Source: Pandoraea commovens
Lineage (GTDB): Bacteria; Pseudomonadota; Gammaproteobacteria; Burkholderiales; Burkholderiaceae
Assembly: GCF_902459615.1 (NCBI RefSeq)
Contig: NZ_CABPSA010000008.1
Coordinates: 124,001 to 188,000, forward strand
DNA: 64,000 nucleotides
Direction of reading: 5' to 3'
Shown: positions 24,724-33,901 of the stretch, piece by piece
How positions within the stretch are numbered: the stretch's first letter is position 1
Layout of the letters: each line of letters opens with the position of its first letter
Made by a program: the position numbers and the translations under genes
Notes under the pieces: generated by a model
Seen by the model: only the letters and a program-made list of their open reading frames with translations
What the model was told of the DNA's origin: nothing
Database searches by the model: none

Positions 24724-25996
24724 GTTGGACCCCGTTGGCCGGTGCCGTACTGGCGTTCGACGGCATGTTCATCGCAGGGCCGACGCCTGAGCCGAGCGGC
24801 GCGCTGAGCGACACGCTGGTCGGTGTTGCCGCGGTCTTTTGGGTCGTTGCGTGCGTGTCGACGTCTGCCGTCACCGACAGCCCCGGCAGCAGCACGGCGC
24901 GCAGCGATTCCGGTGCATCGAGGCGGATGCGCACCGGTACGCGCTGCACGATCTTCGTGAAGTTACCGGTGGCGTTCTGCGTGGGCAGCAGCGCGAACTG
25001 CGAGCCGGTGCCCGGGGAGACGGAATCGACCATGCCGTGGATCGGCTCGCCAGGCAGCGCGTCGACGTGAATCGTCACGGGCTGACCGGGGCGCATATGA
25101 CCGACCTGCGTTTCCTTGAAGTTCGCCGTCAGATAGACGTTCTGCACCGGAACGACCGTCAGCAGACGGGTGCCGGGCTGTGCGAACTGGCCCACGCGAA
25201 CGGCGCGGTCGCCGACGCGTCCGGCCAGCGTGCTCTTGACCACGGTATCGGCGAGATCGAGTTCGGCCTTGCGTGCGCTGGCCTGTGCCACGGCCAGTTG
25301 AGCCTTGGCCTGCGCCAGCGCTGCGGTCAGCGTATCGGTTTGACGTTCGGTCGACTGAAGGCTGGCTTCGTTGCTCTTGAGCGAGGCGTCGGCGCGGGTG
25401 CTGGTGTTGCGCAGCTCGGCCAGACGTTCGTCCGTCTCCGCACCTGTCGCCACGAGCGGGGCGTAGCGCTTGACCTGACCGGCGGAGTAGGCGGCGTTCG
25501 CCTTTGCGCTATCGAGTTCGGCGCGGGCCTGCGCAATGGTCGCAGCGTGCTGCGAAAGCTCGGCCTGCGCGCGGGCGACATCGGCCTCACGCGCCACAAC
25601 GGTCGCTGTTGCTTCGTCGTAAGCGGCCTGATACTGACGCCCGTCCAGCCGTACGAGCGGTTGTCCGACCGCCACCGTTTCGTTGTCGCGCACCAACACT
25701 TCGGTAACGTAGCCGCCCACCTTCGGCGCGACGGTCATGCTGTCTGCTTGCAGATAGGCGTCATCGGTAGATTCAATGAAGCGACCCACCAGCCACCAGT
25801 GCGCGGCCCAGCCCAGCCCCGCAACGACGCCCAGCGCAAGCGCACCCAGCAGCAGCTTCTTGCGACGCGGATTAGCCGTGGCCTTCGTCTGGCCGGGCTT
25901 TCCGGCGCTTTCCATCGCTTTGGCGGCGGGGGCGTCTGCCGGACGCTCCAACGTGTGGACCGGTTCCGACGGTTTGACCTGTGTTGCGGTATTCAT
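24716..25996 (-). CDS. EmrA-type membrane-fusion protein (HlyD family)
   Basis: Periplasmic adaptor linking the exporter to the outer-membrane channel. One N-terminal membrane helix (about residues 49-71, LLLGALALGVVAGLGWAAHW) is followed by the lipoyl/barrel-sandwich start STDDAYLQADSMTVAPKVGGYV. A long Ala-rich coiled coil and the beta-barrel region QVGHMRPGQPVTIHVDALPG come next. Length 426 is a little above EmrA because of a low-complexity C-terminus. It is the first gene of the operon, divergent from a TetR-family gene. Confidence 0.93.
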   Translation of the reverse strand: MNTATQVKPSEPVHTLERPADAPAAKAMESAGKPGQTKATANPRRKKLLLGALALGVVAGLGWAAHWWLVGRFIESTDDAYLQADSMTVAPKVGGYVTEVLVRDNETVAVGQPLVRLDGRQYQAAYDEATATVVAREADVARAQAELSQHAATIAQARAELDSAKANAAYSAGQVKRYAPLVATGAETDERLAELRNTSTRADASLKSNEASLQSTERQTDTLTAALAQAKAQLAVAQASARKAELDLADTVVKSTLAGRVGDRAVRVGQFAQPGTRLLTVVPVQNVYLTANFKETQVGHMRPGQPVTIHVDALPGEPIHGMVDSVSPGTGSQFALLPTQNATGNFTKIVQRVPVRIRLDAPESLRAVLLPGLSVTADVDTHATTQKTAATPTSVSLSAPLGSGVGPAMNMPSNASTAPANGVQRG

Positions 25997-26098
25997 GGGA
26001 AATTCCCCAAATTATTCCAATTGGCAGAATTATTCCAGTTGATCGATTTATGTCAAGTGTTATATTTTTGACGAAAGTTTTTGGAAGCAAGGAGAGTC
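25997..26098. promoter_or_regulatory. Divergent promoter/operator between the pump operon and its TetR-type regulator
   Basis: A 102-bp AT-rich spacer. It has two direct copies of AATTATTCCA (26010-26019 and 26029-26038, 19 bp apart), the first overlapping the palindrome CCAATTGG (26017-26024). The placement right before the pump start suits an operator for the divergently encoded repressor. That function is inferred. Confidence 0.5.
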
Positions 26099-26860
26099 AT
26101 GACAGGGACATCACGTGCCGGGCGCGTTCGCATGCAGAGCACAGCCGCGCGCCCGCGGCATGCGGTCGATACCGGCTATCAGCGTGGCGAGGAAACGCGT
26201 GCGCGCATCATCCTCGCGGCGATCAAGTGTTTCGGCGAGTTCGGCTTTGCCGGGGCGTCCACGCGCGACATCGCGAACGTGGCAGGCGTGAATGCGCCTG
26301 CGCTTCAGTACTACTTCGACAACAAGGAAGGGGTGTACAAGGCGTGCGTCGAGTACATCCTGGGGCTGGTGCTCGGGCAGATGGGCGAGGCAATCGAGTC
26401 GGCTGAGCGCGTGATGGCCGATCCCGACGCCACGGACAAGCAGCTCATCGACGCCTTTTGCGAGCTACAGAATCGCAAGGCGGGCTTCATGGAAGAAGTG
26501 CCGGAGATCGAGGGCTGGAACATGTTCATGGCGCGCGAGCAGGCGGGTCTCGGGCCGGAAGCGGGATTCAAGGTGTTTCACGACCGCTTTTCGCGCCGTC
26601 TGGCGTCGGTTGGCGCGAACATTGTGACGCGGCTCGCTGGCGTTGCGCCCGACGACGAGGCTATGCGGATACGCGCCGTGTGTATCAGCACGCTCGGGAT
26701 GGCGTTTCGCGTGATGCGCCGTTCCGTCGACAGCTCGATGGGATGGGACTCGGAGCCGAATCCGGAGCGCAACCGGATGGTGCGCGAAGCCGTGCTGGAG
26801 CAGACGCGTTACTTGCTGGAGCGCACGGTGCGCCAGCGCAAGGCGGCCGCGAAGTCGTGA
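26099..26860 (+). CDS. TetR-family regulator with a CecR-type C-terminal domain
   Basis: Likely repressor of the divergent efflux operon. The helix-turn-helix is in ETRARIILAAIKCFGEFGFAG followed by TRDIANVAGVNAPALQYYFDNKEGVY (about residues 33-80). The C-terminal region (about 110-240) resembles the CecR/YbiH type ligand domain. ATG 26099 sits after AAGGAGAGTC and gives 253 residues; a TTG six codons upstream is less likely. Confidence 0.88.
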   Translation: MTGTSRAGRVRMQSTAARPRHAVDTGYQRGEETRARIILAAIKCFGEFGFAGASTRDIANVAGVNAPALQYYFDNKEGVYKACVEYILGLVLGQMGEAIESAERVMADPDATDKQLIDAFCELQNRKAGFMEEVPEIEGWNMFMAREQAGLGPEAGFKVFHDRFSRRLASVGANIVTRLAGVAPDDEAMRIRAVCISTLGMAFRVMRRSVDSSMGWDSEPNPERNRMVREAVLEQTRYLLERTVRQRKAAAKS

Positions 26861-26910
26861 GGGTCTGAACGACGCTTCACGCTCCGATGCGTGAATCTGT
26901 GAGTGGATCG

Positions 26911-26950
26911 GAAAAGAGGCGGAGCCTCCATGGGTGCCCCGCCTCTTTTC
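26911..26950. terminator. Bidirectional terminator between the tetR-type gene and the permease gene
   Basis: GAAAAGAGGCGG (26911-26922) pairs exactly with CCGCCTCTTTTC (26939-26950). The two genes converge here, and the A/T ends serve both strands. Confidence 0.75.
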
Positions 26951-26971
26951 ATCTCTGCGTGCGGTGAGCGC

Positions 26972-28462
26972 TTACGATTGCGTCGCCGTGCGCGCCTGCG
27001 GCTCCCCGTCGCGCTTGCGATACCACAGGAAGTAGATCAGCAGCACGGCGGCCACGAACGGCACCCCGAAGATCATCGTCATGCGGAACACGCCGGTCAG
27101 GAGCGTCGTGATCATGATGGCGGCCATGAGTGCGGCCCCCAGCAGCGTGAGCCACGGAAAGCCCCACATACGAAACGCCAGCGGCGGGTGGTTCTCGCGT
27201 CGCCATGCGCGACGGAAGAAGAAGTGCGTGACGAAGATCATCATCCACGTGAGCATCGCGCCGAACATCGAGATCGCCATCATGAACGTGAACGACGACT
27301 CGGGATACAGGAAGTTCACGAGTGTGGCGAGCGCAATGCCGACCGTCGAGAGCAGCAGGGCGGCCAGCGGCACGCCGCGCTTGTTCACTTCACCGAAGCG
27401 GGCGGGCGCATAACCGGCGCGCGAGAGCGAGAACATCATGCGAGTCGTGATGTAGAGCTGGCTGTTCATCGATGAGAGCGCCGCGATCAGTACCACGAAG
27501 TTGATCACGCCTGCTGCACCCGGAATGTTGATGGCCTGCATGACCTTCACGAACGGGCTTTCGTCTTGCCCGGCGGCGGTCCACGGCACGATGGCGAGCA
27601 TCAGCGCGAGCGTGAGCAGATAGAACAGCACGAGGCGCACGACCGTCGAGCGGAAGGCGCGCGTCACGGCACGCTCCGGGTTCTCGGCTTCACCGGCGGC
27701 TACGGCGATCATCTCGATTGACAGATAGCTGAAGATCGAAATGATGACGGCCACCCACATGCCCCAGAGTCCCTTCGGGAAGAACCCGCCGTGCGCGGTG
27801 TAGTTTGCGAATCCGGCGGGCGAATGCGCGCCGTCGGCCACGGAACCCGGTGCAATGAACACCACGTAAGCGCCGATCAGAATGAATACGACGATGGCCG
27901 TGATCTTGATGAGCGAGAAGCCGTACTCAATCGCGCCGAACAGATTCACCGACATGGCGTTCACGAGTACGAGTGCGGCGGAGAAACCCGCGACCCAATA
28001 CCAGCCCGGCACTTGCGGGAACCAGTACTTCATGTAGACGGCGATGGCGCTGACCTCGGTGCCCACGGCCAGCACGATGCACGACCAGTAGGCATAACGC
28101 ACGAGAAAGCCCGCCCACGGCCCGATGTAATGCTCCGCGTACGCGCCGAACGAGCCCGACGTCGGATGCGCGACGGTCATCTCGGCAAGGCATCCCATGA
28201 GCATGAGCGCGATGAGCGCCCCGATGGCATAGGAGATCAGCACGCTCGGTCCGGCGAAGCCGATGGCGAAACCGCTGCCGAGAAAGAGCCCGGTGCCGAT
28301 GGCGCCGCCAATGGCGATCATGGCCATCTGGCTGGCAGTGAGGGAGCGTCGCAAGCCTTGTTCGCGGCGCGTGATGTGCGAGAAATCGCGCTTGCCGGAC
28401 GAAGGTGACGAAGCCGACGAAGCCGACGATGAAGACGATGGGGGCTGGGGAGTACGCGTCAT
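26972..28462 (-). CDS. Amino-acid permease of the APC/AAT family
   Basis: Inner-membrane proton-coupled amino-acid importer with about 12 helices. The AAT hallmark ASQMAMIAIGGAIGTGLFLGSG is near residue 45, and EMTVAHPTSGSFGAYAEHYIG follows. ATG 28462 (MTRTPQPPSSS) follows AAAGGTGTGTC, giving 496 residues. A Ser/Ala-rich N-terminal stretch (about residues 9-25) is encoded by short GACGAAGCC-type repeats (28397-28440) and looks like slippage expansion. The substrate may be GABA, an aromatic or a basic amino acid; sequence does not decide. Confidence 0.88.
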   Translation of the reverse strand: MTRTPQPPSSSSSASSASSPSSGKRDFSHITRREQGLRRSLTASQMAMIAIGGAIGTGLFLGSGFAIGFAGPSVLISYAIGALIALMLMGCLAEMTVAHPTSGSFGAYAEHYIGPWAGFLVRYAYWSCIVLAVGTEVSAIAVYMKYWFPQVPGWYWVAGFSAALVLVNAMSVNLFGAIEYGFSLIKITAIVVFILIGAYVVFIAPGSVADGAHSPAGFANYTAHGGFFPKGLWGMWVAVIISIFSYLSIEMIAVAAGEAENPERAVTRAFRSTVVRLVLFYLLTLALMLAIVPWTAAGQDESPFVKVMQAINIPGAAGVINFVVLIAALSSMNSQLYITTRMMFSLSRAGYAPARFGEVNKRGVPLAALLLSTVGIALATLVNFLYPESSFTFMMAISMFGAMLTWMMIFVTHFFFRRAWRRENHPPLAFRMWGFPWLTLLGAALMAAIMITTLLTGVFRMTMIFGVPFVAAVLLIYFLWYRKRDGEPQARTATQS

Positions 28463-28557
28463 GACACACCTTTCACTACAAAAGTTGAAGCGTGCTGCGG
28501 GAAGGGGGGAGGGGGGCGCGAGCCCGTCCAAAACAGAACGACGCTCGCGCCTGCCGC

Positions 28558-29652
28558 TTAGAAGATGTGGCGGATACCCGTGCCTACACCGACTTGCGTC
28601 GAGTTACCCGGCAGTTCGACGCGTGCTGCGCCGCTGACCTTGTTGTAATCGACCGTGCCATAGAGTTGCGTGCGCTTGGACAGCGCGTACTCGGCGAGCA
28701 GCACGTACGTATAGCGACGACCCGAACCGGCATCGCCCGCCTGGGCGTTGATGTTCTTGATGTCGTCGAAGTACGCGGCGCCGGTGATGGCGAGGTTCGG
28801 CATGGCCTGAATGGTCGTGCCGAGGTAGAACGTCGTGTCCTTGCGCGGGTTGTCGTTCAGGTTGCCCGTCGTGACTGTGTGCGCCGGATCGTTGAGCGTG
28901 CCGTCGAGCCAGCCGCTGCGATCGCGTCCGCCCATGTAGCCCACGAACACCTTGGCGATGGAGACGCTGTAAATTCCGCCGAGGCCCCACATCTGCTGCA
29001 CGCGCTTGGCTGCGTCGCGCGCTTGCTGATACACCCCGGCGACCTGGAACGGGCCCATCGCGTAGGCGGCGCGTGCGCCCCAGTAGTTGCTGGCGGCCAT
29101 CGTGCCCGCCGTGTTGCCGAAGCCGTAGGTTGCGCCGACCGACAGGCCGCCGAACGTACCGGCGTAGCTCACCGCGTTATCCACACGACCGCGCGTGATG
29201 TTGTACATCCACGAGTTGTTCGCGTAGTTGCCGATGGTGAGCGGGTCGAAGTCGCCATAGACGTTGAACGCCTCGGTGGCCTGACGCCCGATCTTGATCG
29301 TGCCGTACTGGTTTTGCAGGCCGACGAACGCGTAGCGGTCGAACAGACGCGGACCGTTGGCGAGCGTGCCGTTTTGCGGGTTGATACCCGACTCCAGCTG
29401 GAAGATCGCCTTCATGCCGCCGCCGAGGTCTTCCGTGCCCTTGAAGCCGAAGCGGCTATTGGTCACGGCACCGTTGGCGACTTGCCACAGGGCGTCGTTG
29501 TTGGCGTTCGAGTTGGTCTGATAGCGCACGCTCTGGTCGACGATCCCGTACAGGGTGACGTTGCCCGAGCTTTGTGCTGCGGCGGTGGTGCTGAAGGCGA
29601 GGCCGCAAGCGGCCGAGAGGATGGCCAGACTGGCCGGAATTGCAGACTTCAT
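28558..29652 (-). CDS. Gram-negative general porin
   Basis: Trimeric outer-membrane beta-barrel of the Burkholderia/Neisseria-type porin family (Porin_4). The signal peptide covers residues 1 to about 26 (AFSTTAAAQ). The mature start SSGNVTLYGIVDQSVRYQTN is the standard first strand. The DRYAFVGLQNQYGTIKIGRQ strand pair and terminal GVGTGIRHIF with the final Phe needed for barrel assembly are present. Length 364 is normal. It lies upstream of the amino-acid permease on the same strand, 95 bp away, and is divergent from the asnC-type gene. Confidence 0.94.
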   Translation of the reverse strand: MKSAIPASLAILSAACGLAFSTTAAAQSSGNVTLYGIVDQSVRYQTNSNANNDALWQVANGAVTNSRFGFKGTEDLGGGMKAIFQLESGINPQNGTLANGPRLFDRYAFVGLQNQYGTIKIGRQATEAFNVYGDFDPLTIGNYANNSWMYNITRGRVDNAVSYAGTFGGLSVGATYGFGNTAGTMAASNYWGARAAYAMGPFQVAGVYQQARDAAKRVQQMWGLGGIYSVSIAKVFVGYMGGRDRSGWLDGTLNDPAHTVTTGNLNDNPRKDTTFYLGTTIQAMPNLAITGAAYFDDIKNINAQAGDAGSGRRYTYVLLAEYALSKRTQLYGTVDYNKVSGAARVELPGNSTQVGVGTGIRHIF

Positions 29653-29920
29653 GGGTCTCCTGGTGACGCCTTGTAAACGTTTTATGAATGCTCTTTAAAA
29701 CGATCCGCCGTTCCTTCCGATATAGGAGACAGCGGATTCTTCTCGGCACGACGACTGCAATATCTGAAAGCACCCGACAGGAAATGTCTCGCCCTTCCGG
29801 CGCGGGGCCGAGGGCTATCATATCAACGCAAAAATTGAATTTGCTTGCTATTTCTATCAAGCAACTGGCGGTAAATCGAAGGATCTGCCAGAATCCTGGG
29901 AAACTTGATGGATTCTGCCG

Positions 29921-30394
29921 ATGAACCTCGACCTTGCCGATCTGCGCATCCTCCGCCATCTCGAACTCAATGGCCGCATTTCCAACCAGGAACTGGCGGA
30001 TGCCGTCGGCCTGTCGCCGTCGGCATGCCTGCGCCGGGTGAAATTGCTGGAGGATCGGGGAGTGATTTCCGGATACCGCTGCATCGTGGACGCACAGCAT
30101 ATCGGGCTGGAGTTCGAAGCGCTAGTGCAAATCACGCTGCGTCCGGACGTCGATCAGTGGCACGAAAAGTTTCTGGCGGCGGTGCAGAACTGGCCCGAAG
30201 TGGTCACTGCGCGCATCGTCACCGGATCGGCAAATTACATCTTGACGGTAAGAGCGCGCAACCTCGCGCATTACTCCGACTTTATCGTCAATGAGCTGTA
30301 CCGCGCGCCGGCCGTTATGTCGATTCAATCGAACATTGTCCTAAAGACAATCAAGAATACGCAATCGCTTGTCGACCTCGTGAAGCAGAAATAA
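29921..30394 (+). CDS. Lrp/AsnC-family transcriptional regulator
   Basis: Feast/famine regulator of 157 residues. The N-terminal helix-turn-helix (about residues 6-55, LNGRISNQELADAVGLSPSACLRRVKLLEDRGVI) is followed by an effector-binding RAM domain (about 65-145) with VVTARIVTGSANYILTV. It lies 65 bp before lldD on the same strand and is divergent from the porin, so it could sense an amino or hydroxy acid and control either neighbour. That link is inferred from position. Confidence 0.92.
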   Translation: MNLDLADLRILRHLELNGRISNQELADAVGLSPSACLRRVKLLEDRGVISGYRCIVDAQHIGLEFEALVQITLRPDVDQWHEKFLAAVQNWPEVVTARIVTGSANYILTVRARNLAHYSDFIVNELYRAPAVMSIQSNIVLKTIKNTQSLVDLVKQK

Positions 30395-30459
30395 AAAATC
30401 TAGAACATATTAACTATTCTCAAAGTACGAGAGAGAATTCTTAAAAGAAGAGACGCAGC

Positions 30460-31647
30460 ATGGCAGTGATTACCACCATCGAGGACTTGCGAGTTCTCGC
30501 GCAACGGCGCGTACCGCGCATGTTTTACGAGTATGTCGATTCCGGCTCGTGGACCGAGTCCACGTATCGGGCCAACGCCGACGATTTCGGTGGTATCGGT
30601 TTCCGTCAGCGGGTGGCGGTCAACATCGAGCATCGCAGCACGCGCACGACGATGCTCGGTCAGCCGGTGGCGATGCCTGTCGGGCTGGCCCCTACGGGCA
30701 TGACGGGGATGCAGCATGCCGACGGGGAGATTCTGGCGGCGCGCGCGGCGGAAGCCTTCGGTGTGCCGTTCACGCTCTCGACCGTGTCGATCTGTTCCAT
30801 CGAGGACGTGGCGGCACACACGAAAGCGCCGTTCTGGTTTCAGCTGTATGTCATGCGCGATCGCGACTTCATCGAGCGTCTGATCGACCGGGCGAAAGCG
30901 GCCGGATGTTCGGCGCTGATGGTGACGATGGATCTGCAAATCAGCGGCCAGCGCCACAAGGACATCAAGAACGGGCTGTCGGCCCCGCCGAAACTCACGC
31001 TGCCGAACATCGCCAACATGATGACCAAGCCGCGCTGGTGCATGGGGATGTTGGGTACGCGTCGTCGCACGTTCGGCAATATCGTCGGGCACGCGAAGGG
31101 AGTGGACGACATCGGTTCGCTGGCCGCTTGGTCCGCAGCGCAGTTCGATCCGTGTCTGTCGTGGGACGACGTCGAGTGGATCAAGAAGCGCTGGGGCGGC
31201 AAGCTGGTGCTCAAGGGGGTGCTCGATCCGGAGGATGCGCGCGCGGCACGCGACACCGGGGCGGACGCCATTGTGGTGAGCAATCACGGCGGACGACAAC
31301 TGGACGGTGCGATCTCGTCGATCCGCGCGTTGCCGGACATCGTGGCGGCGGTGGGTCGCGATACGGAAGTCTGGCTCGACGGCGGTATCCGGTCGGGGCA
31401 GGACGTGATCAAGGCGATGGCGCTGGGCGCGAAGGGCACGCTGATCGGGCGTCCGTTCCTGTATGGTCTGGGCGCGATGGGGGAGGCCGGTGTGCGTCGC
31501 GCGCTGGAGGTGATTGCGAAGGAGATGGACGTGACGATGGCGCTCACAGGTCGCACGACCGTTGACCGTCTGGACCCGTCGATGCTGATCCCGGGCAGCT
31601 ACCCTACGGGCATCGGCCCGTACTTGGCGGAGCCGGGTGGCCGCTAA
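30460..31647 (+). CDS. lldD: FMN-dependent L-lactate dehydrogenase
   Basis: Membrane-associated flavoenzyme that oxidises L-lactate to pyruvate and passes electrons to quinone. The opening VITTIEDLRVLAQRRVPRMF and YVDSGSWTESTYRAN are typical of LldD. The catalytic histidine lies in VVSNHGGRQLDGA. The FMN-phosphate motif is DGGIRSGQDVIKAMALGAKG followed by TLIGRPFLYGLGA. Length 395 fits. Another short 2-hydroxy acid is a possible substrate. A strong terminator follows. Confidence 0.9.
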   Translation: MAVITTIEDLRVLAQRRVPRMFYEYVDSGSWTESTYRANADDFGGIGFRQRVAVNIEHRSTRTTMLGQPVAMPVGLAPTGMTGMQHADGEILAARAAEAFGVPFTLSTVSICSIEDVAAHTKAPFWFQLYVMRDRDFIERLIDRAKAAGCSALMVTMDLQISGQRHKDIKNGLSAPPKLTLPNIANMMTKPRWCMGMLGTRRRTFGNIVGHAKGVDDIGSLAAWSAAQFDPCLSWDDVEWIKKRWGGKLVLKGVLDPEDARAARDTGADAIVVSNHGGRQLDGAISSIRALPDIVAAVGRDTEVWLDGGIRSGQDVIKAMALGAKGTLIGRPFLYGLGAMGEAGVRRALEVIAKEMDVTMALTGRTTVDRLDPSMLIPGSYPTGIGPYLAEPGGR

Positions 31648-31672
31648 CACCGCCAACACCCGCGTCAATCAG

Positions 31673-31704
31673 AAAAGCCGCAGCTACCCGCTGCGGCTTT
31701 TTTC
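31673..31704 (+). terminator. Terminator after lldD
   Basis: AAAAGCCGCAGC (31673-31684), loop TACCC, GCTGCGGCTTTT (31690-31701) and further T. A classic intrinsic terminator. Confidence 0.92.
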
Positions 31705-31795
31705 GTTTCCGTAGGGCCATTCCGATAAATCGACAACCACGCACCCTGGCAGCCGACGCTCAGGGATGATGTGCAGCAAATATTCGAGGCGCACC

Positions 31796-32026
31796 ATGTT
31801 GACCTATCCCATCACGCTTAAGCGAGATACCAATGGCACGTTGCTGGTAACGTTCCCGGACGTGCCTGAAGCGATCACGGTCGGCGAGACCGAAGAGGAC
31901 GCGCGTGAACAGGCGCTCGAAGCGCTTGAGGCGGCATTGGCGTTCTACTTCGCACAGAAGACACCGATTCCGTGGCCGTCGCGTCCGAAGCGGGGGCAGG
32001 CAACGATTACGCTGTCGACGCCTTGA
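31796..32026 (+). CDS. HicB-family antitoxin without a visible HicA
   Basis: A 76-residue HicB/UPF0150-type protein: MLTYPITLKRDTNGTLLVTF, FPDVPEAITVGETEEDARE, then ALEALEAALAFYFAQKTPIP. HicB antitoxins block a HicA mRNA-cleaving toxin and often repress their own operon. ATG 31796 starts at the canonical MLTYP; an in-frame ATG lies 10 codons upstream. The 92 bp between the lldD terminator and this start are too short for an intact hicA, and downstream lies a convergent gene. It is therefore an orphan antitoxin, or its partner has decayed. Confidence 0.82.
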   Translation: MLTYPITLKRDTNGTLLVTFPDVPEAITVGETEEDAREQALEALEAALAFYFAQKTPIPWPSRPKRGQATITLSTP

Positions 32027-32067
32027 AGTTCGGGCGGTCTGAGGTCAGACACGCCCGACCGCCTGCA

Positions 32068-32496
32068 TCAATGATGATGCTTGCGATGACCGCGACGCTT
32101 GCCGCGGTAGTGATCGTCGTCGTACGAGCTGGAGCGGGACATATTGCCGCCGAGCGCCGCACCGGCACCGCCGCCGACGGCCGCGCCGATCAGGCCGCCC
32201 GAGCGTCCGCCCATGGCATTGCCTGCGGCCGTGCCCGCGCCGCCACCCAGGGCGCCGCCGAGGATTGCGCCCGTGCGCTCGCGGCGGTTCGACGTGATCG
32301 CGCCTCCTGCGCCACCGCCGACCGCACCGCCCAGCACCGCACCGGTGCTACCACCCAGCGCGCCGCCCACGGCTGCGCCTGCCACGCCGCCCAGCGCACC
32401 GCCGAGGGCATTGTTCATATCGCTGGCGCTCGCCGTCAGAGAAGTCGTTGCAGCCAGCGTGGCCATCGCCACGATCGGAAAAATTCGCTTGAACAT
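32068..32496 (-). CDS. Secreted glycine-zipper protein
   Basis: A 142-residue protein with a Sec signal (residues 1 to about 24, TASA|SD). An almost uninterrupted series of glycine zippers (LGGALGGVAGAAVGGALGG and similar, about residues 30-120) follows. The tail is Ser/Asp-rich and then basic and His-rich (GKRRGHRKHHH). Glycine-zipper repeats insert into or span membranes, as in SlyB or Rcp-type outer-membrane proteins; the terminal histidines might bind metal. Function is unknown. It is convergent with hicB. Confidence 0.8.
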   Translation of the reverse strand: MFKRIFPIVAMATLAATTSLTASASDMNNALGGALGGVAGAAVGGALGGSTGAVLGGAVGGGAGGAITSNRRERTGAILGGALGGGAGTAAGNAMGGRSGGLIGAAVGGGAGAALGGNMSRSSSYDDDHYRGKRRGHRKHHH

Positions 32497-32615
32497 GAGT
32501 CTTGATGAGAATTCGGATTATCGCGACGCAAGTATAAAGAGACCCCGCCGCGCCGCCGTCTCCCCAATGTTTCACTTCTCGTAAGACGGGTAACAAAGTG
32601 TTTCGGTGCGTGCAA

Positions 32616-33587
32616 TCAGGTCACATCGACGCTACCGCCGCTCTCGGTGCCGTCGACATCAGACGTCTCCGTTGTGCCCGCGCGCCGTCGTGACGCGACC
32701 TTCATCTCTGCCACGAAGCGGTATAACTGCGCCGCCGCAGGCGAGAGCGGACGCGCCTTGCTGCGAATCATCCCCATGCGGCGCGTCACCACCGGATCGA
32801 TCAGCGGCACACTCGTAAGCAGCGGATGGCCGCTGCCCGGCATCGCCATCGTTGGTACCGCCGCGACCCCGAGGCCTGCTTCCACCAGCCCGATCATCGT
32901 CGTGACGTGCTGCGTCTCGCAAATGCTCGGCGGACGTTGCGGCAACCCGGTCAGCGCCTGATCGAGCAACAGCCGGTTGCCCGACGCCTTGCCGACGGTG
33001 ATGTAGTCGTATTCGTATAGCTCGCGCCACGTCACCCGCTTCTTGCCCGCCAGCGGATGATCGCGACGGCACGCCGCCACGTACCGTTCCTGCAACAGCA
33101 GCTTGAACTCGATGTTCGGCTCCTGACTGCCGATGAAATTCAGCCCGAAATCGGCATCGCCGTTCACCACGGCCGCCAGCACTTCGTTGGCGCTCGCATC
33201 AAGCACCGAGACACGAATGCGCGGGAACGCCCGGTGATAACGCGAGATCACTTGCGGCATGAAGTAGTAGGCGGCCGACGGCACGCAGGCAATCGTCACG
33301 TGCCCGAGACTCGACGATGCGACGTCGCGAATCCCCAGCAGTGCGTTGTCGAGATCGTCGAGGATCCGCTCCGCATCGCGGGCGAAAGCGCGACCGACGT
33401 TGGTCAGCGCCACGCGACGCGTACTGCGCTCGAACAGTTTGACGCCCAGCGCCTCTTCTAACTTATCGATGCGACGCGACAACGCGGGCTGGGAGAGATG
33501 AATCGATTCGGCCGCGCGTCGAAAGCTCGCGAGTTGCGCGACCGCGCGAAAGGCCTGCAGATCGTTCAGATCGAAGTTGATCGCCAT
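32616..33587 (-). CDS. LysR-family transcriptional regulator
   Basis: Standard LTTR of 323 residues. An N-terminal winged helix (residues 5-64, FDLNDLQAFRAVAQLASFRR then LSQPALSRRIDKLEEALG) is followed by a PBP-like effector domain from about residue 92. ATG 33587 starts the canonical MAINFDLND even though no good ribosome site precedes it; an in-frame upstream GTG is possible. It is divergent from the MHS symporter gene, the usual arrangement for a LysR regulator and its target. TcuR-TcuC of tricarballylate/citrate use is a comparable pair. Confidence 0.9.
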   Translation of the reverse strand: MAINFDLNDLQAFRAVAQLASFRRAAESIHLSQPALSRRIDKLEEALGVKLFERSTRRVALTNVGRAFARDAERILDDLDNALLGIRDVASSSLGHVTIACVPSAAYYFMPQVISRYHRAFPRIRVSVLDASANEVLAAVVNGDADFGLNFIGSQEPNIEFKLLLQERYVAACRRDHPLAGKKRVTWRELYEYDYITVGKASGNRLLLDQALTGLPQRPPSICETQHVTTMIGLVEAGLGVAAVPTMAMPGSGHPLLTSVPLIDPVVTRRMGMIRSKARPLSPAAAQLYRFVAEMKVASRRRAGTTETSDVDGTESGGSVDVT

Positions 33588-33901
33588 GACATGGGGGAGT
33601 GAATGCCGTACAAGCACACGGCGGACCCTGAAACCCTTGATGGCAAGGGGCGGCGGGCAGCGACCGGTGCGGCGCAGAGTGTAACGTGTTACCGCTCGGT
33701 AGGTGCATAAGCATCCTGCCATTGATAGCGTGTGCGCATCAATCTTTCCAAAAAATGCAATTCACAAGCGCGGAACTTCCGGCGCACCATTAGCGGCTTC
33801 ATCAAGCGTCCGTGACGGCTCGACACGTCCCTGGCAGAGACGCAGTGCGACGATTAATCTCGGCCCGACCCCCCGGGCCGCAGGCAACACGGAGACAGCG
33901 C
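33588..33901. promoter_or_regulatory. 314-bp divergent promoter region between the LysR gene and the symporter gene
   Basis: No gene seen. Position implies it carries both promoters and the LysR binding site; I could not pick out a convincing T-N11-A dyad by eye. Confidence 0.4.
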
